Below are positions 18,827 through 27,472 of a stretch of DNA of 64,000 nt, one piece after another. The position numbers and the translations under genes were made by a program. The notes beneath the pieces were generated by a model. That model saw only the letters and a program-made list of their open reading frames with translations. It ran no database searches and was not told the DNA's origin. Location of the stretch: NCBI RefSeq assembly GCF_017351175.1, contig NZ_JAFMPN010000002.1:186001-250000 (forward strand). The letters are read 5' to 3'. The stretch comes from Desulfovibrio sp. Huiquan2017. Lineage in GTDB: Bacteria > Desulfobacterota > Desulfovibrionia > Desulfovibrionales > Desulfovibrionaceae. The stretch's first letter is position 1. Each line of letters opens with the position of its first letter.

Positions 18827-21544
18827 CTACAGGGCCTTGAGGCCCGCCAGCACCTTTTCGGGATAGGCGGGCAATTCGCGGATGCGCACGCCGCAGGCGT
18901 TGTAGATGGCGTTGATGATCGCCGGGTGCGGGCCGCACAGCGGGACCTCGCCCACGCCGGAAGCGCCGAAGGGGCCGTCGGGGCGCGGGGATTCGACGTA
19001 GATGATCTCCATGTCGTCCGGGACGTCCTTGATGTAGGGGATGCCCGCGCCGGCCATGGTGGAGTGCTTCTTGATGTCCTCGTAGTCCTCGGTCAGGGCC
19101 AGGCCGATGCCCTGGGCCAGGCCGCCGTAGATCTGGCCGTCCACCACCAGGTAGTTGTTGACCGTGCCCACGTCGGCCACCATGGTCATCTTTTCCACCG
19201 TGGTCTTGCCGGTGGCCACGTCCACGGCCACCTCGGCCAGGAACACGCCGTACATGTAGCAGCAGAAGGGATTGCCCTGGCCGTTCTCGTCGCAGTCGTT
19301 GGCGGGCGCCGTGAACTTGCCGTTGTAGCGCAGCTCCAGTTTCTCGGCCACCATCTCGTCATAGGTGCGGAAGGAGCCGTCGGGCTTTTTCATGGCCGCC
19401 ACCAACTGGTCGCAGGCGTTCTTGGTGGCCCCGCCGACCATGACCTGGGAGCGGCTGCCCCCGGCCGGGCCCGCGTTGGGCGCCAGGCTGGAATCGCCCA
19501 TGACCAGGCGAATCTGGTTCGGGCCGAGGTTCAGCGGGCGCAAGGCCTCGTGAGCCGTGCCCAGGGTGCCCATGTCCGCGCCCTGGCCGTGGTCGCCCCA
19601 GCAGGAGTAGATGGTCACGGTGCCGTCCGCGTTGAGTTCGGAATCCACCTCGGCGGTGTCCGGGCCGTCCAGGCCGGAGCCGTAGATGCCGAGGGCCACG
19701 CCCACGCCGCGTTTGACCTCGGCGGTGGAGTTGGCGGCGGCCTTCTTCTTGGCCTCTTCGTACTTGGGCCGCGCGATGTCGATCATCTCGGGCAGGGAAT
19801 AGACCTCCGGATCCTGGCCGGTGGGCGTGGTGGAACCCTCCCGGTAGACGTTCCTGTAACGCAGTTCCAGCGGGTCCATGCCCAGCTTTTCGGCCAGTTC
19901 GTCCATCAGCACCTCGGAGGGGAATTCCGCCTCTGGGCCGCCGTAGCCACGGAAGGCCGCACCCCAGCAGTGGTTGGTGCAGACGGTGCGTCCCTCGCCA
20001 CGGATGGCCGGGATGTTGTAGCCCGCTCCGATGAATTGAGCGCCGCGCAGGGTCAGCAGGTCGCCGAATTCGGAATAGGGGCCGTGATCCACGGTCCAGT
20101 CGGATTCCAGGCCGAGCAATTGGCCGTCCTTGGTGGCGGCCATGCGCACGGTGGTGAATTGCGGGGAGCGTTTGCCGGTGTAGGTCTGCTGTTGATACCA
20201 GTTGTAGCGCATGAAGACCGGGTGCCCGGTGGCCAGGGTCGCCGCGCCGACCAGGGCCTCCATGGTGGGCGAGAACTTGTAGCCGAAGGTGCCGCCCGTG
20301 GGGTTCTGCACCAGAGCCATGTTCTCGGGCTCCACGCCCAGGCCGGGGGCGATCATGAACAGATGCAGATGCACGCCGATGGACTTTGAGTGGATGAACA
20401 GCTTGCCGTTCTCATCCGTGTAGGCGAATCCGACGTCCGGCTCGATGGGCATGTGCGGCTGGCGTTGGGTGTAGTAGTCGCCTTCCAGGACCACGTCGGC
20501 CTTGTCGAAAATGGGCGCGGTGTCTTCGCCCTTGGCCACTTTCTGGGTGTAGTAGACGTTGGGCGTGCCGGGGTGGATCTCGATGGCGTCGTCGGACATG
20601 GCCGCTTGGGCGCTCATGTACTCGGGCAGTTGTTCCAGCTCCACCTTGACCTTGGCCACGGCGTCGTGGGCGTGGTCCTCGGTGTCGGCGCAGACGATGG
20701 CGATGGCGTCGCCATATTGGAAGACCTTCTCATCGCACAGGATGGGACGGTCCCAGCCGTCGCCCTTGTTGCTCGGGAAGGTAATCAGGCCGGTGATGCG
20801 GTTTTTGCCCTTGATGTCCTTGTGGGTGACGACCTTGTACACGCCGGGCATCTTCTCGGCTTCGGTCACGTCGATGGATTTGATGTTCGCGTGGGAGACC
20901 TCGGCCTGGACCAGGGCGCAATGCAGGGTGTCGTCGGGCAGCTTGAGCCCGAGGTCCGCACCGAAGTCCCAGGTGCCGGTGACCTTGGCCACGGCCGAGG
21001 GGCGCGGGTACTTGGTGCCCCAGATGCGGCCGTCCTCGGGAAGCTTGAATTCCAGGTCGGAGAAGGGCCGGTCGCCGCGCATGACTTCGGCGGCGGCCAT
21101 CACGGCGTCCACCAGGGGTTTGTAGCCGGTGCACCGGCAGACATTGCGGTACTTCTGGAACCAGTCGCGGACCTCGGCGCGCGTGGGAGCGGGGTTGCTC
21201 TCCAGCAGGGCGTAGGTCGAAACAATAAAGCCGGGCGTGCAGAACCCGCACTGGGCGGCGCCGTGGACCATCCAGGCCATCTGGATGGGGTGCAGCGTCT
21301 GGGGCGTGCCAATGCCTTCCAGGGTGGTGATCACCGCGCCCTCGGGGACGCGGCCCATTTTGCGGGTGCAGGAACGTACCAGTTTGCCGTCGAGAATGAT
21401 GCTGCAGGAGCCGCATTGCCCCTGCCCGCAACCTATCTTGACGCTCGTCAATCCAAGGCTTTTTCGGAGGACGTCCGCCAGCAGGTCGGTGGATCTGGCC
21501 ACCACCATGCGGCTGACGCCGTTTACCATCAGTGTCTTCTTCAT
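18827..21544 (-). CDS. mop: Molybdenum aldehyde oxidoreductase (Mop)
   Basis: A 905-residue enzyme almost identical in length to the Desulfovibrio gigas aldehyde oxidoreductase (907). The N-terminal plant-type ferredoxin domain has CGQGQCGSC, followed by the second [2Fe-2S] domain with CGFCTPG and CRCTGY. The large domain binds molybdopterin cytosine dinucleotide, with GTFGYKFSPT, AFRGYGGPE and the near-terminal GASGVGEVPLCGPHP, which contains the catalytic Glu region. It oxidises aldehydes to acids, plausibly alongside the alcohol dehydrogenases further along. ATG 21544 follows GAGGAGAAG; the longer open frame upstream was not used. It is 43 bases downstream of the molybdopterin-handling gene. 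Confidence 0.95.
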   Translation of the reverse strand: MKKTLMVNGVSRMVVARSTDLLADVLRKSLGLTSVKIGCGQGQCGSCSIILDGKLVRSCTRKMGRVPEGAVITTLEGIGTPQTLHPIQMAWMVHGAAQCGFCTPGFIVSTYALLESNPAPTRAEVRDWFQKYRNVCRCTGYKPLVDAVMAAAEVMRGDRPFSDLEFKLPEDGRIWGTKYPRPSAVAKVTGTWDFGADLGLKLPDDTLHCALVQAEVSHANIKSIDVTEAEKMPGVYKVVTHKDIKGKNRITGLITFPSNKGDGWDRPILCDEKVFQYGDAIAIVCADTEDHAHDAVAKVKVELEQLPEYMSAQAAMSDDAIEIHPGTPNVYYTQKVAKGEDTAPIFDKADVVLEGDYYTQRQPHMPIEPDVGFAYTDENGKLFIHSKSIGVHLHLFMIAPGLGVEPENMALVQNPTGGTFGYKFSPTMEALVGAATLATGHPVFMRYNWYQQQTYTGKRSPQFTTVRMAATKDGQLLGLESDWTVDHGPYSEFGDLLTLRGAQFIGAGYNIPAIRGEGRTVCTNHCWGAAFRGYGGPEAEFPSEVLMDELAEKLGMDPLELRYRNVYREGSTTPTGQDPEVYSLPEMIDIARPKYEEAKKKAAANSTAEVKRGVGVALGIYGSGLDGPDTAEVDSELNADGTVTIYSCWGDHGQGADMGTLGTAHEALRPLNLGPNQIRLVMGDSSLAPNAGPAGGSRSQVMVGGATKNACDQLVAAMKKPDGSFRTYDEMVAEKLELRYNGKFTAPANDCDENGQGNPFCCYMYGVFLAEVAVDVATGKTTVEKMTMVADVGTVNNYLVVDGQIYGGLAQGIGLALTEDYEDIKKHSTMAGAGIPYIKDVPDDMEIIYVESPRPDGPFGASGVGEVPLCGPHPAIINAIYNACGVRIRELPAYPEKVLAGLKAL

Positions 21545-21587
21545 CAGCTTCTCCTCGGTCCGGGGTTGGCGATTGGCGTCCGACCAA

Positions 21588-22610
21588 TCAATCGTGTTTG
21601 CCAAAGGAACAAAGCGGATAGCGGCAGGTGTCGCATCCGGCGCAGAATCCGCCATGCCCCAAGGAAATGATGTCCGAGCGCGTGACCCGTTGTCCGGACA
21701 ACAGCCGGGGCACCACGAGATCGAAGATGGAAGCCCGGTAGTACATGACGCAACCGGGCAGCCCCAGGATGGGGATGTCGTCGAGATAGGCCAGCAGGAA
21801 CATGGCGCCGGGGAAGGTGGGCGACCCGTACGTCACCACATGGGCGCCGGTGGCCCGTATGCCCGCCGGGGTCTGGTCGTCCGGGTCCACGGACATGCCG
21901 CCGGTGACCATGATCATGTCGGCCCCGTCGGCAACAAAGCGCAGGATGGCGTCGCGGGTCGCCTCGACCTCGTCGCCGACAAAGGTCTGGCCCATGGCCT
22001 TCGATCCCAGGAGGCCGAGCTTTTTGTTGAGCACCGGGCCGAACTTGTCCTTGATGCGGCCGTGGAAGATTTCGCTGCCGGTGGTTACGATGCCCACGGA
22101 CTTGGATTGCAGCGGCCGGACCTGGATGACCGGATAATTGGCGGCACAGATGGTCTCCACGCGTTCGATCTTCTTTTCGTCCACGATGAGGGGCACCACG
22201 CGAGTCCCGGCCACGTCGCGCGGGGCGGTGAAGGTTGTGCCGCTGTGCATGGTGGCCAGTACGATCTCTTCGATGGCGTTGATTTCGTAGAGGGCCTCGA
22301 CGTTGATGTCGAGCAGGCCTGGAGCGGCGGTCATGTTCACGCGGCCCTCGCATACGGAAGACAGGGTCAGCCCGGGGCCGGCGGCGGCCTTGGCGATGCG
22401 CAGGGCGGCCTCGTCCTCGTGGATCTTGCCTGGGGGCATGTCCAGTACGTAAATGTGCTCCTTGCCGATCCGCAGCAGGGCGGGGATGTCGCTTTCGGCG
22501 ATCACGTGTCCCTTGCGGAAGGCGGGGCCCTTATATTCGTCCGGGACGATGCGCGTCATGTCGTGACAGAGCACCATGCCCACGGCGTTTTCAACCGGAA
22601 CCACCTTCAT
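21588..22610 (-). CDS. MoeA/MogA-like molybdopterin-binding protein with Cys-rich tail
   Basis: A 340-residue protein with the MoCF-biosynthesis (MogA/MoeA) fold: VTTGSEIFHGRIKDKFGPVL near residue 190 and MVTGGMSVDPDDQTPAGI near 245, both classic molybdopterin-binding loops. A short C-terminal extension has GFCAGCDTCRYPLCSFG, four cysteines that could bind metal or an iron-sulfur cluster, absent from housekeeping MoeA. Directly upstream of mop in the same operon, it probably supplies or inserts the cofactor for that enzyme. ATG 22610 follows AAAGGAG; the frame extends upstream through AT-rich DNA that is not coding. Confidence 0.85.
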   Translation of the reverse strand: MKVVPVENAVGMVLCHDMTRIVPDEYKGPAFRKGHVIAESDIPALLRIGKEHIYVLDMPPGKIHEDEAALRIAKAAAGPGLTLSSVCEGRVNMTAAPGLLDINVEALYEINAIEEIVLATMHSGTTFTAPRDVAGTRVVPLIVDEKKIERVETICAANYPVIQVRPLQSKSVGIVTTGSEIFHGRIKDKFGPVLNKKLGLLGSKAMGQTFVGDEVEATRDAILRFVADGADMIMVTGGMSVDPDDQTPAGIRATGAHVVTYGSPTFPGAMFLLAYLDDIPILGLPGCVMYYRASIFDLVVPRLLSGQRVTRSDIISLGHGGFCAGCDTCRYPLCSFGKHD

Positions 22611-22790
22611 GTCCAAGACTCCTTTAGCTGTATCTTGACTATTGACCTGGCTCAAAAAATAGAATATAAAATTCGATTTAAATTTTTTTAAATTTTCCAA
22701 AAAGAAAAAATACAAACTAACTACCTGTTTTATATGTTTATTTTGTCTATTTGATAAAAATTTCACATGAATTTTGCGTTTGACGCCGTT
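22611..22790 (-). promoter_or_regulatory. AT-rich upstream region of the mop operon
   Basis: This segment is strikingly AT-rich against its surroundings, with runs of A and T between 22660 and 22760, immediately upstream of the molybdopterin gene. It is the natural promoter region; I could not pick a convincing -35/-10 pair. Confidence 0.4.
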
Positions 22791-22817
22791 TCAGACCTGC
22801 GTTAGGCCGGACTTGTG

Positions 22818-22837
22818 GACACCGCGTGAGCGGTGTC
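22818..22837. other. Small perfect hairpin
   Basis: An 8-bp stem GACACCGC / GCGGTGTC with a GTGA loop lies between the divergent mop operon promoter and the small gene at 22981. No U-run follows on either strand, so its role is unclear. Confidence 0.35.
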
Positions 22838-22980
22838 GGCGGGGCCGATGACAGGCAGGCGGGTATGGGTATCGATAGCCGCCTGTCACCGGGCCCACTC
22901 AACAGTTAATGCGCCGTGCCGCAGGCTGGTCGTGTCGGAGCGCCGCCTGGGCCCTGGGCGTGAAAACAATCGGAGCTAAT

Positions 22981-23175
22981 ATGAAGATAGCTATTGAAAT
23001 CAACGTGTTCGGAGAGAATATTTCCAAGGTCGTGGAATACCCGGGTACCCCGGCGAGCCAGGGCGAAGTCATTCAGTGGCTCATGAGCCAGACCGACTAC
23101 AAGTGGGCCGACTATGAGCACGCTCCCCAGGCGGACCGGCTGCTGTACAACTACCGGGAAGGTTCCATCAACTAA
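22981..23175 (+). CDS. Small hypothetical protein (64 aa)
   Basis: A 64-residue soluble acidic protein starting MKIAIEINVFGENISKVVEY, preceded by CGGAG at good spacing. No family was recognised. The stop codon TAA overlaps the stop codon of the converging Rep-like gene by two bases, so both ends are tight. Possible roles include a small regulator or antitoxin-like partner, but nothing in the sequence shows this. Confidence 0.6.
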   Translation: MKIAIEINVFGENISKVVEYPGTPASQGEVIQWLMSQTDYKWADYEHAPQADRLLYNYREGSIN

Positions 23176-24002
23176 ACTCCGCATCGACCCTCCCCGTCCG
23201 CTCGGGTATTGCGGCTGATCTCGAGCCCCCCTTCGCCCAGGCGCAGTCGGTAACGTCTTACCGACAAGCTCAGGCGATCCAGGGACTCCGCCACCCGGAT
23301 CGGGACGGCATTGGCATTGCCCGAGAGGGCGGGGAGCCCCGCAAAGGGGATGCAGATATGGTCGCTGTAGTGCATCACGCCGTGCAGCCAGCGATCCATG
23401 GATTCCTTCGGCAGCCGGAAGCGCTCCTGGACAAACCCCTGGAGGTTGTCCACGCATTGCAGCGAACGGAGTATCTCCGGGTTCAGTTCAATGAGGCAGT
23501 ATCCGGCCTTGTCGTCGAACAAGGCCTTCTGAATGGGTTGCAGGTAGCAGGTGAACCTCCCGTCGCGGATTTTGATGCGGCCTGATTCCAGCCTGCGCAG
23601 TGATTCGGTCACTCGGCGTTTGTCAACAACTCCCGCCCTTTTGAGCACTTCCCTTGTCAGATCCCTAAGGTCCATCTTGCGGGCGCAGGGAGCTGAGGAT
23701 TTTTGCGCGGGGAACCGTGCTGCGCAGGCCAGAAAAACGTCCTGGTCGAACTGGTCGAGCCGCACGCCGGTGTAGCGAAGGGTGCGGTGTGTGCAGGTCG
23801 ACTGGATGGGATAGTCGCGCACATGCGTCCGGCGCCGTACGTACTGCCCCTGGAACAATTCGGAAGCGAAAAACAACTCCGGCGGCAAACTGAGAAATGC
23901 GCACTCCTTCTGCGTGAGGACGTCGGCTCCGCTGCCGTTTCCGGAGCCCGGGGTCCAGTCCCGTCCCATCCATCCATCCACCAGTGTGTCGTCGTCGTAC
24001 AT
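23172..24002 (-). CDS. TrfA-like plasmid replication initiator homologue
   Basis: A 276-residue protein with features of TrfA-type replication initiators: RTLRYTGVRLDQFDQDVFL around residue 75, a winged-helix-like RRVTESLRRLESGRIKIRDG around 130 and FDDKAGYCLIELNPEIL around 165. Such proteins open and bind plasmid origins at iterons. No partition genes or iterons are visible nearby, so here it is a chromosomal orphan between the mop and flox operons, either domesticated as a DNA-binding regulator or left from an integrated replicon. It converges on the 64-residue gene, and the two stops overlap. The N-terminus is low in recognisable motifs. Confidence 0.6.
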   Translation of the reverse strand: MYDDDTLVDGWMGRDWTPGSGNGSGADVLTQKECAFLSLPPELFFASELFQGQYVRRRTHVRDYPIQSTCTHRTLRYTGVRLDQFDQDVFLACAARFPAQKSSAPCARKMDLRDLTREVLKRAGVVDKRRVTESLRRLESGRIKIRDGRFTCYLQPIQKALFDDKAGYCLIELNPEILRSLQCVDNLQGFVQERFRLPKESMDRWLHGVMHYSDHICIPFAGLPALSGNANAVPIRVAESLDRLSLSVRRYRLRLGEGGLEISRNTRADGEGRCGV

Positions 24003-24065
24003 CCGTGCATCTCCTCTATCGCTTGACAGGCTGAGCCGTTTCGGGCCCGGACGCGCGCCGGAGGT

Positions 24066-24099
24066 GTGGCCCGGGGCGGTTGCCGCCGCCCCGGACCAC
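24066..24099 (-). terminator. Terminator after floxA
   Basis: A hairpin with a 9-bp core CCGGGGCGG / CCGCCCCGG, extended by an outer GTGG/CCAC pairing, begins 20 bases beyond the floxA stop on the minus strand. It closes the long adh-hdr-flox operon. Confidence 0.6.
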
Positions 24100-24118
24100 G
24101 GAGGCTAAGGCGAGGCGT

Positions 24119-24961
24119 CTATAACTCGTTGGGCAGTTGCCGAAGCTGCGCATAGGTAAAGACCGGGCCGTCCTTGCAGACATATTTGGTGCCGATGTTG
24201 CATCGGCCACAGATGCCCACCCCGCACTTCATCCGCTTCTCCAGAGTCGTGACGATCTGTTCGTCATTGAATCCCAGCGAATGTAAGGCCTCGATGGTAA
24301 ACTTGATCATGATCGGCGGCCCGCAGGTCACGGCGAAGGCGTTCTCCGCCGAGGGAGCCATCTCCTTGAGCACGTTGGGGATCAGTCCCACATGGTGCTT
24401 CCAGTCCGGCGTGCCGTTGTCCACGGTCAGTTCGGTGGTCATGTCCTCGCGTTCGAGCCACTCGGGCAGCTCGTAGCTGAAGGCCATGTCCGAAGGGCTG
24501 CGGGCGCCATAGAGCAGCGAGATCTTGCCGTAGTCCTCGCGATTGTCGAGCATGTAGAGGAGCAGCGTCCGCAACGGGGCCATGCCGATGCCGCCGCCGA
24601 CGAAGACGATGTCCTTGCCCTTCATGTCCTCATAGGGAAAACAGTTGCCCAGGGGGGCGCGCACGCCGACCTGGTCGCCGGGGCGCAGCTTGTGCAGCTT
24701 CTCGGTGATCTCGCCCACGCGCATGACGCTGAATTGGAGGTAGTCCATGCGGGTGGGCGAGGAGTTGATGACGAAAGTGGATTCGCCCACGCCGAATACG
24801 GACAATTGCCCCACCTGTCCCGGCTCGAAGCGGAACCTTCGCATGGCGTCGGGATTGTTGAGGGTGATGCGGAACGTCTTGATGTTGGACGTCTCCTGAA
24901 TCACCTCCTGTATGGTGGCCATATCGGGAAGATACAGATTGGTCGCGTCGGTACTAGTCAT
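24119..24961 (-). CDS. floxA: FloxA, FAD/NAD(P)-binding electron-transfer subunit
   Basis: A 280-residue protein of the ferredoxin-NADP reductase/HyhG type. It has an FAD-binding barrel (FRFEPGQVGQLSVFG), an NAD-binding domain (DIVFVGGGIGMAPLRTLL, about residue 118) and a C-terminal [2Fe-2S] motif MKCGVGICGRCNIGTKYVC. In the Hdr-Flox complex it oxidises NADH and hands electrons towards HdrABC. It is the last gene of the operon and overlaps floxB by 8 bases. Confidence 0.9.
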   Translation of the reverse strand: MTSTDATNLYLPDMATIQEVIQETSNIKTFRITLNNPDAMRRFRFEPGQVGQLSVFGVGESTFVINSSPTRMDYLQFSVMRVGEITEKLHKLRPGDQVGVRAPLGNCFPYEDMKGKDIVFVGGGIGMAPLRTLLLYMLDNREDYGKISLLYGARSPSDMAFSYELPEWLEREDMTTELTVDNGTPDWKHHVGLIPNVLKEMAPSAENAFAVTCGPPIMIKFTIEALHSLGFNDEQIVTTLEKRMKCGVGICGRCNIGTKYVCKDGPVFTYAQLRQLPNEL

Positions 24962-26024
24962 TGACGTGCTCCTCTTTGGCCAAGGCGCGGTCCCGCGCCT
25001 GGTCGACGATGGCCCGGACGTCCATGGACACGGGGCAATGCACGATGCATCGTCCGCACCCTACGCAGGCAAGATTGCCGTCGTGCAGTTCGGGGTAATA
25101 GCTGAACTTGTGGCCGATCCGGTTGCGCATGCGCTGGGCCTTTCCGTCGCGGGGATTGTGGCCGCTGCCTTCCAGGGTGAACTGGAAGGACATGCAGTTG
25201 TCCCAGGTCCGTATCCGGACGCCGTCATCGCCCTTGATCTCATCGGTCATGTTGAAGCAGTAGCAGGTCGGGCAGAGGTAACTGCACGCTCCGCAGCTCA
25301 GACATTTGGACGTTATTCCCTCCCAGAATCCCTTGTCGTCGAAGAGTTCGAGCACTTTGCTCTGGATTCCGACGAGGGGCGCTTCATCGGGCATGGCGTC
25401 GCTCACGGCCTCGCGGACCTTGCGGGCCTCCTCCGTTCTGTCTTCGGCCTCCACCAAGGGCTGTTCCAGCAGGAACGCATCGCCCCGTTCGGTCACGGCT
25501 TCGACCACGAAGCCTCCCTTCACGGGCGTGAACAGGATGTCCGCGCCATCCGTCTCGCCCGGGCCGCCGCCCACGCGGTTGCAGAAGCAGGTGTCCGCGG
25601 GATCGGTGCAGGCCAGCACCGCCACCAGGGTCTTGTCCCGGCGGGAACAGTAGTAGATGTCGCGGCGGGTTCCGGCGTCATAGACGCGGTCGAACACGGT
25701 GAACCCTTTTGCGTCGCAGGGCCTGGCGCCGAAGAGGAACGTCTCCTGGTCGGGCAGGGTCTCCCGCAATTCGAGCTCGGTCCTGGACGGCACCCCCTCG
25801 CTCTTGGAGTAGTGAAACTCGAACAGGGTCTCGCAACGGGGGAGCAGGGCCGCCTTGGCCGAGGCGTCGGCCAGTCCTTTCAGATCCAGGCGGCTGTCCG
25901 CGTCCAGGGGCGCGAAGAGGGTTTGTCCGCCCACCTGCACCGGGGCCAGTACCTGCCGCGTTTCGGTCAGGGACAGGAGCCAGGGCAAAAGCTTGTCGTT
26001 GGCGATATATCGTGCGGTGAGCAT
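24954..26024 (-). CDS. floxB: FloxB, 4Fe-4S electron-transfer subunit
   Basis: A 356-residue protein with an N-terminal hydrogenase-beta-like domain (FLFGARPCDAKGFTVFD near residue 96, Cys pair in DPADTCFCNRVGGG) and two C-terminal clusters, CLSCGACSYLCPTCYC and CVGCGRCIVHCPVSMD. It links FloxA to the other Flox subunits. ATG 26024 shares one base with the floxC stop (TAATG), giving coupling; an earlier in-frame GTG at 26030 is less likely because AGGGAG is then too close. Confidence 0.88.
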   Translation of the reverse strand: MLTARYIANDKLLPWLLSLTETRQVLAPVQVGGQTLFAPLDADSRLDLKGLADASAKAALLPRCETLFEFHYSKSEGVPSRTELELRETLPDQETFLFGARPCDAKGFTVFDRVYDAGTRRDIYYCSRRDKTLVAVLACTDPADTCFCNRVGGGPGETDGADILFTPVKGGFVVEAVTERGDAFLLEQPLVEAEDRTEEARKVREAVSDAMPDEAPLVGIQSKVLELFDDKGFWEGITSKCLSCGACSYLCPTCYCFNMTDEIKGDDGVRIRTWDNCMSFQFTLEGSGHNPRDGKAQRMRNRIGHKFSYYPELHDGNLACVGCGRCIVHCPVSMDVRAIVDQARDRALAKEEHVND

Positions 26025-26986
26025 TACCACTCCCTTTCCTTGATGTTTTTCTCCTCTTCACGGAATTCGAACAGCGGCGGGGCCTGGTCCGGGTCGGTTC
26101 CGGCCCGGTAGTCGAAGAGATCCTGGATGCTGCGGTTGAGGGCCTGCTTCAGGGTCATGATGGGCAGCCCCATGGGGCAGGCCCGCTCGCATTCGCCACA
26201 CTCGGTGCAGCGCCCGGCCGTGTGCAGGGCGTGGATGGCCTGGAACATGAGCTTTTCCCTGGGGTGGTCGGTCTGGTCCACCCAATGGGGTTCGCGGCTC
26301 TGGGCCGCGCAGTGGTCCTGGCAGACGCACAGGGGACATGCGGATCGGCAGGCATAGCAGCGGATGCACCGGGTCATCTGGTCTTCCCAGAAGTGGAGGC
26401 GCTCTTCCATGCTCATGGCCTCCAGCTCCTCCAGGGTCGAGGCGGGCCGTTCCCCCACCTGGGGCGGCAGGCCGTGCTCGCCGATGAAGTGATCGCAGAC
26501 CTCGGCGTCGGCCCCGGTGCAGGTGAAGCATTTTTGCTGCAATGTCTCGCCCAGGGGCAGGGTCTTGGCTTCCCCGGCCACGGTGAACCGGGCCGTCGCG
26601 CCGTCTATGGCGACGTCCTCGACCCCACGGGACGAGCCGAGGGCCTTGCGTGTCGTCCGGGCGTCCACGGCCCCGGTGCAATGGAGGCCGAAGATGGTCA
26701 CGTCTTCGCGGTCGATGAGCTTTTCCTGCAACAATTCGACGATGGACCGGGCGTCGCACCCTTTGGCCACGACGCCGACCTTTTTCCCGCGCAGACCAGT
26801 CAGATATCCGGCCAGGTTCTGGGAACAGCGGGGGTCCCATGCAATGCGTTCGATGTCCGCTTCGTCGGTGATGAACAGCGGTGTATGGCTCAACGGGTCG
26901 GGCCCAGCCGTCCAGGCAATGACCATGTCCAGGTCGGGCAGCGCCTCTTTGATCGCCGATTTCAAATCATCAATGGATGATGCCAT
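26024..26986 (-). CDS. floxC: FloxC, iron-sulfur subunit
   Basis: A 320-residue protein with an N-terminal domain carrying VGVVAKGCDARSIVELLQE and a Cys-rich KCFTCTGADAEVC, then two clusters, CIRCYACRSACPLCVCQDHC and CTECGECERACPMGLP. It matches the third Flox subunit, intermediate in electron flow between the flavin subunit and FloxD/HdrA. It follows floxD by 12 bases with an excellent AAGGAGG site and ends in the TAATG overlap with floxB. Confidence 0.88.
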   Translation of the reverse strand: MASSIDDLKSAIKEALPDLDMVIAWTAGPDPLSHTPLFITDEADIERIAWDPRCSQNLAGYLTGLRGKKVGVVAKGCDARSIVELLQEKLIDREDVTIFGLHCTGAVDARTTRKALGSSRGVEDVAIDGATARFTVAGEAKTLPLGETLQQKCFTCTGADAEVCDHFIGEHGLPPQVGERPASTLEELEAMSMEERLHFWEDQMTRCIRCYACRSACPLCVCQDHCAAQSREPHWVDQTDHPREKLMFQAIHALHTAGRCTECGECERACPMGLPIMTLKQALNRSIQDLFDYRAGTDPDQAPPLFEFREEEKNIKEREW

Positions 26987-26998
26987 TGCGGGCCTCCT

Positions 26999-27472
26999 TT
27001 AAAGGACCTGGTTTTGGTCCATGTGACACAGGCACATGTCCAGGCTGGTTCCGGACTTGAAACCGGGCATGGGGCCCAGCGCGTGCACCTGTTCGGTGAA
27101 GCTGGTGACCACCGACCGCCAACGCTGACCCTCGGAGGCCGAGACCCAGGTGTATTCGAAGCGGCCGGGATCGACGCCGAGGACGGGCAGCAGGGCCTTG
27201 AGGACTTCAAGCCGCCTGCGGGCGTAGAAGTTGCCTTCGGAGTAATGGCAGTCACGGGGATGGCAGCCCGAGACGAGCACGCCGTCGGCACCGTTCATGA
27301 ACGCGCGGACGATGAACAGCGGGTTGATGCGGCCCGTGCAGGGCAATCGGACGATGCGCAGGTCCGTGGGTTGGGCGAACCGGCCCACGCCCGCGGTATC
27401 GGCGCCCGCGTAGGAGCACCAGTTGCAAAGGAATCCGATGATCCGCAGTTCCTTTCCTTCGTTTACAGACAT
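26999..27472 (-). CDS. floxD: FloxD, MvhD-like delta subunit
   Basis: A 157-residue protein of the MvhD/FrhD delta family with IIGFLCNWCSYAGADTAG at the start, RLPCTGRINP, VSGCHPRDCHYSEGN, and Cys near the C-terminus (MCLCHMDQ). MvhD-type subunits bind a [2Fe-2S] cluster and dock the electron donor onto HdrA. ATG 27472 lies inside the last codons of hdrA (10-base overlap) with GAGGTG as ribosome site; the longer open frame is a shadow of hdrA. Confidence 0.9.
   Translation of the reverse strand: MSVNEGKELRIIGFLCNWCSYAGADTAGVGRFAQPTDLRIVRLPCTGRINPLFIVRAFMNGADGVLVSGCHPRDCHYSEGNFYARRRLEVLKALLPVLGVDPGRFEYTWVSASEGQRWRSVVTSFTEQVHALGPMPGFKSGTSLDMCLCHMDQNQVL

Noticed and set aside
18755-20389. Plus-strand open frame of 544 codons opposite mop
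   Set aside because: Antisense to the clearly identified aldehyde oxidoreductase, with a Gly/Val/His-rich artefact composition.
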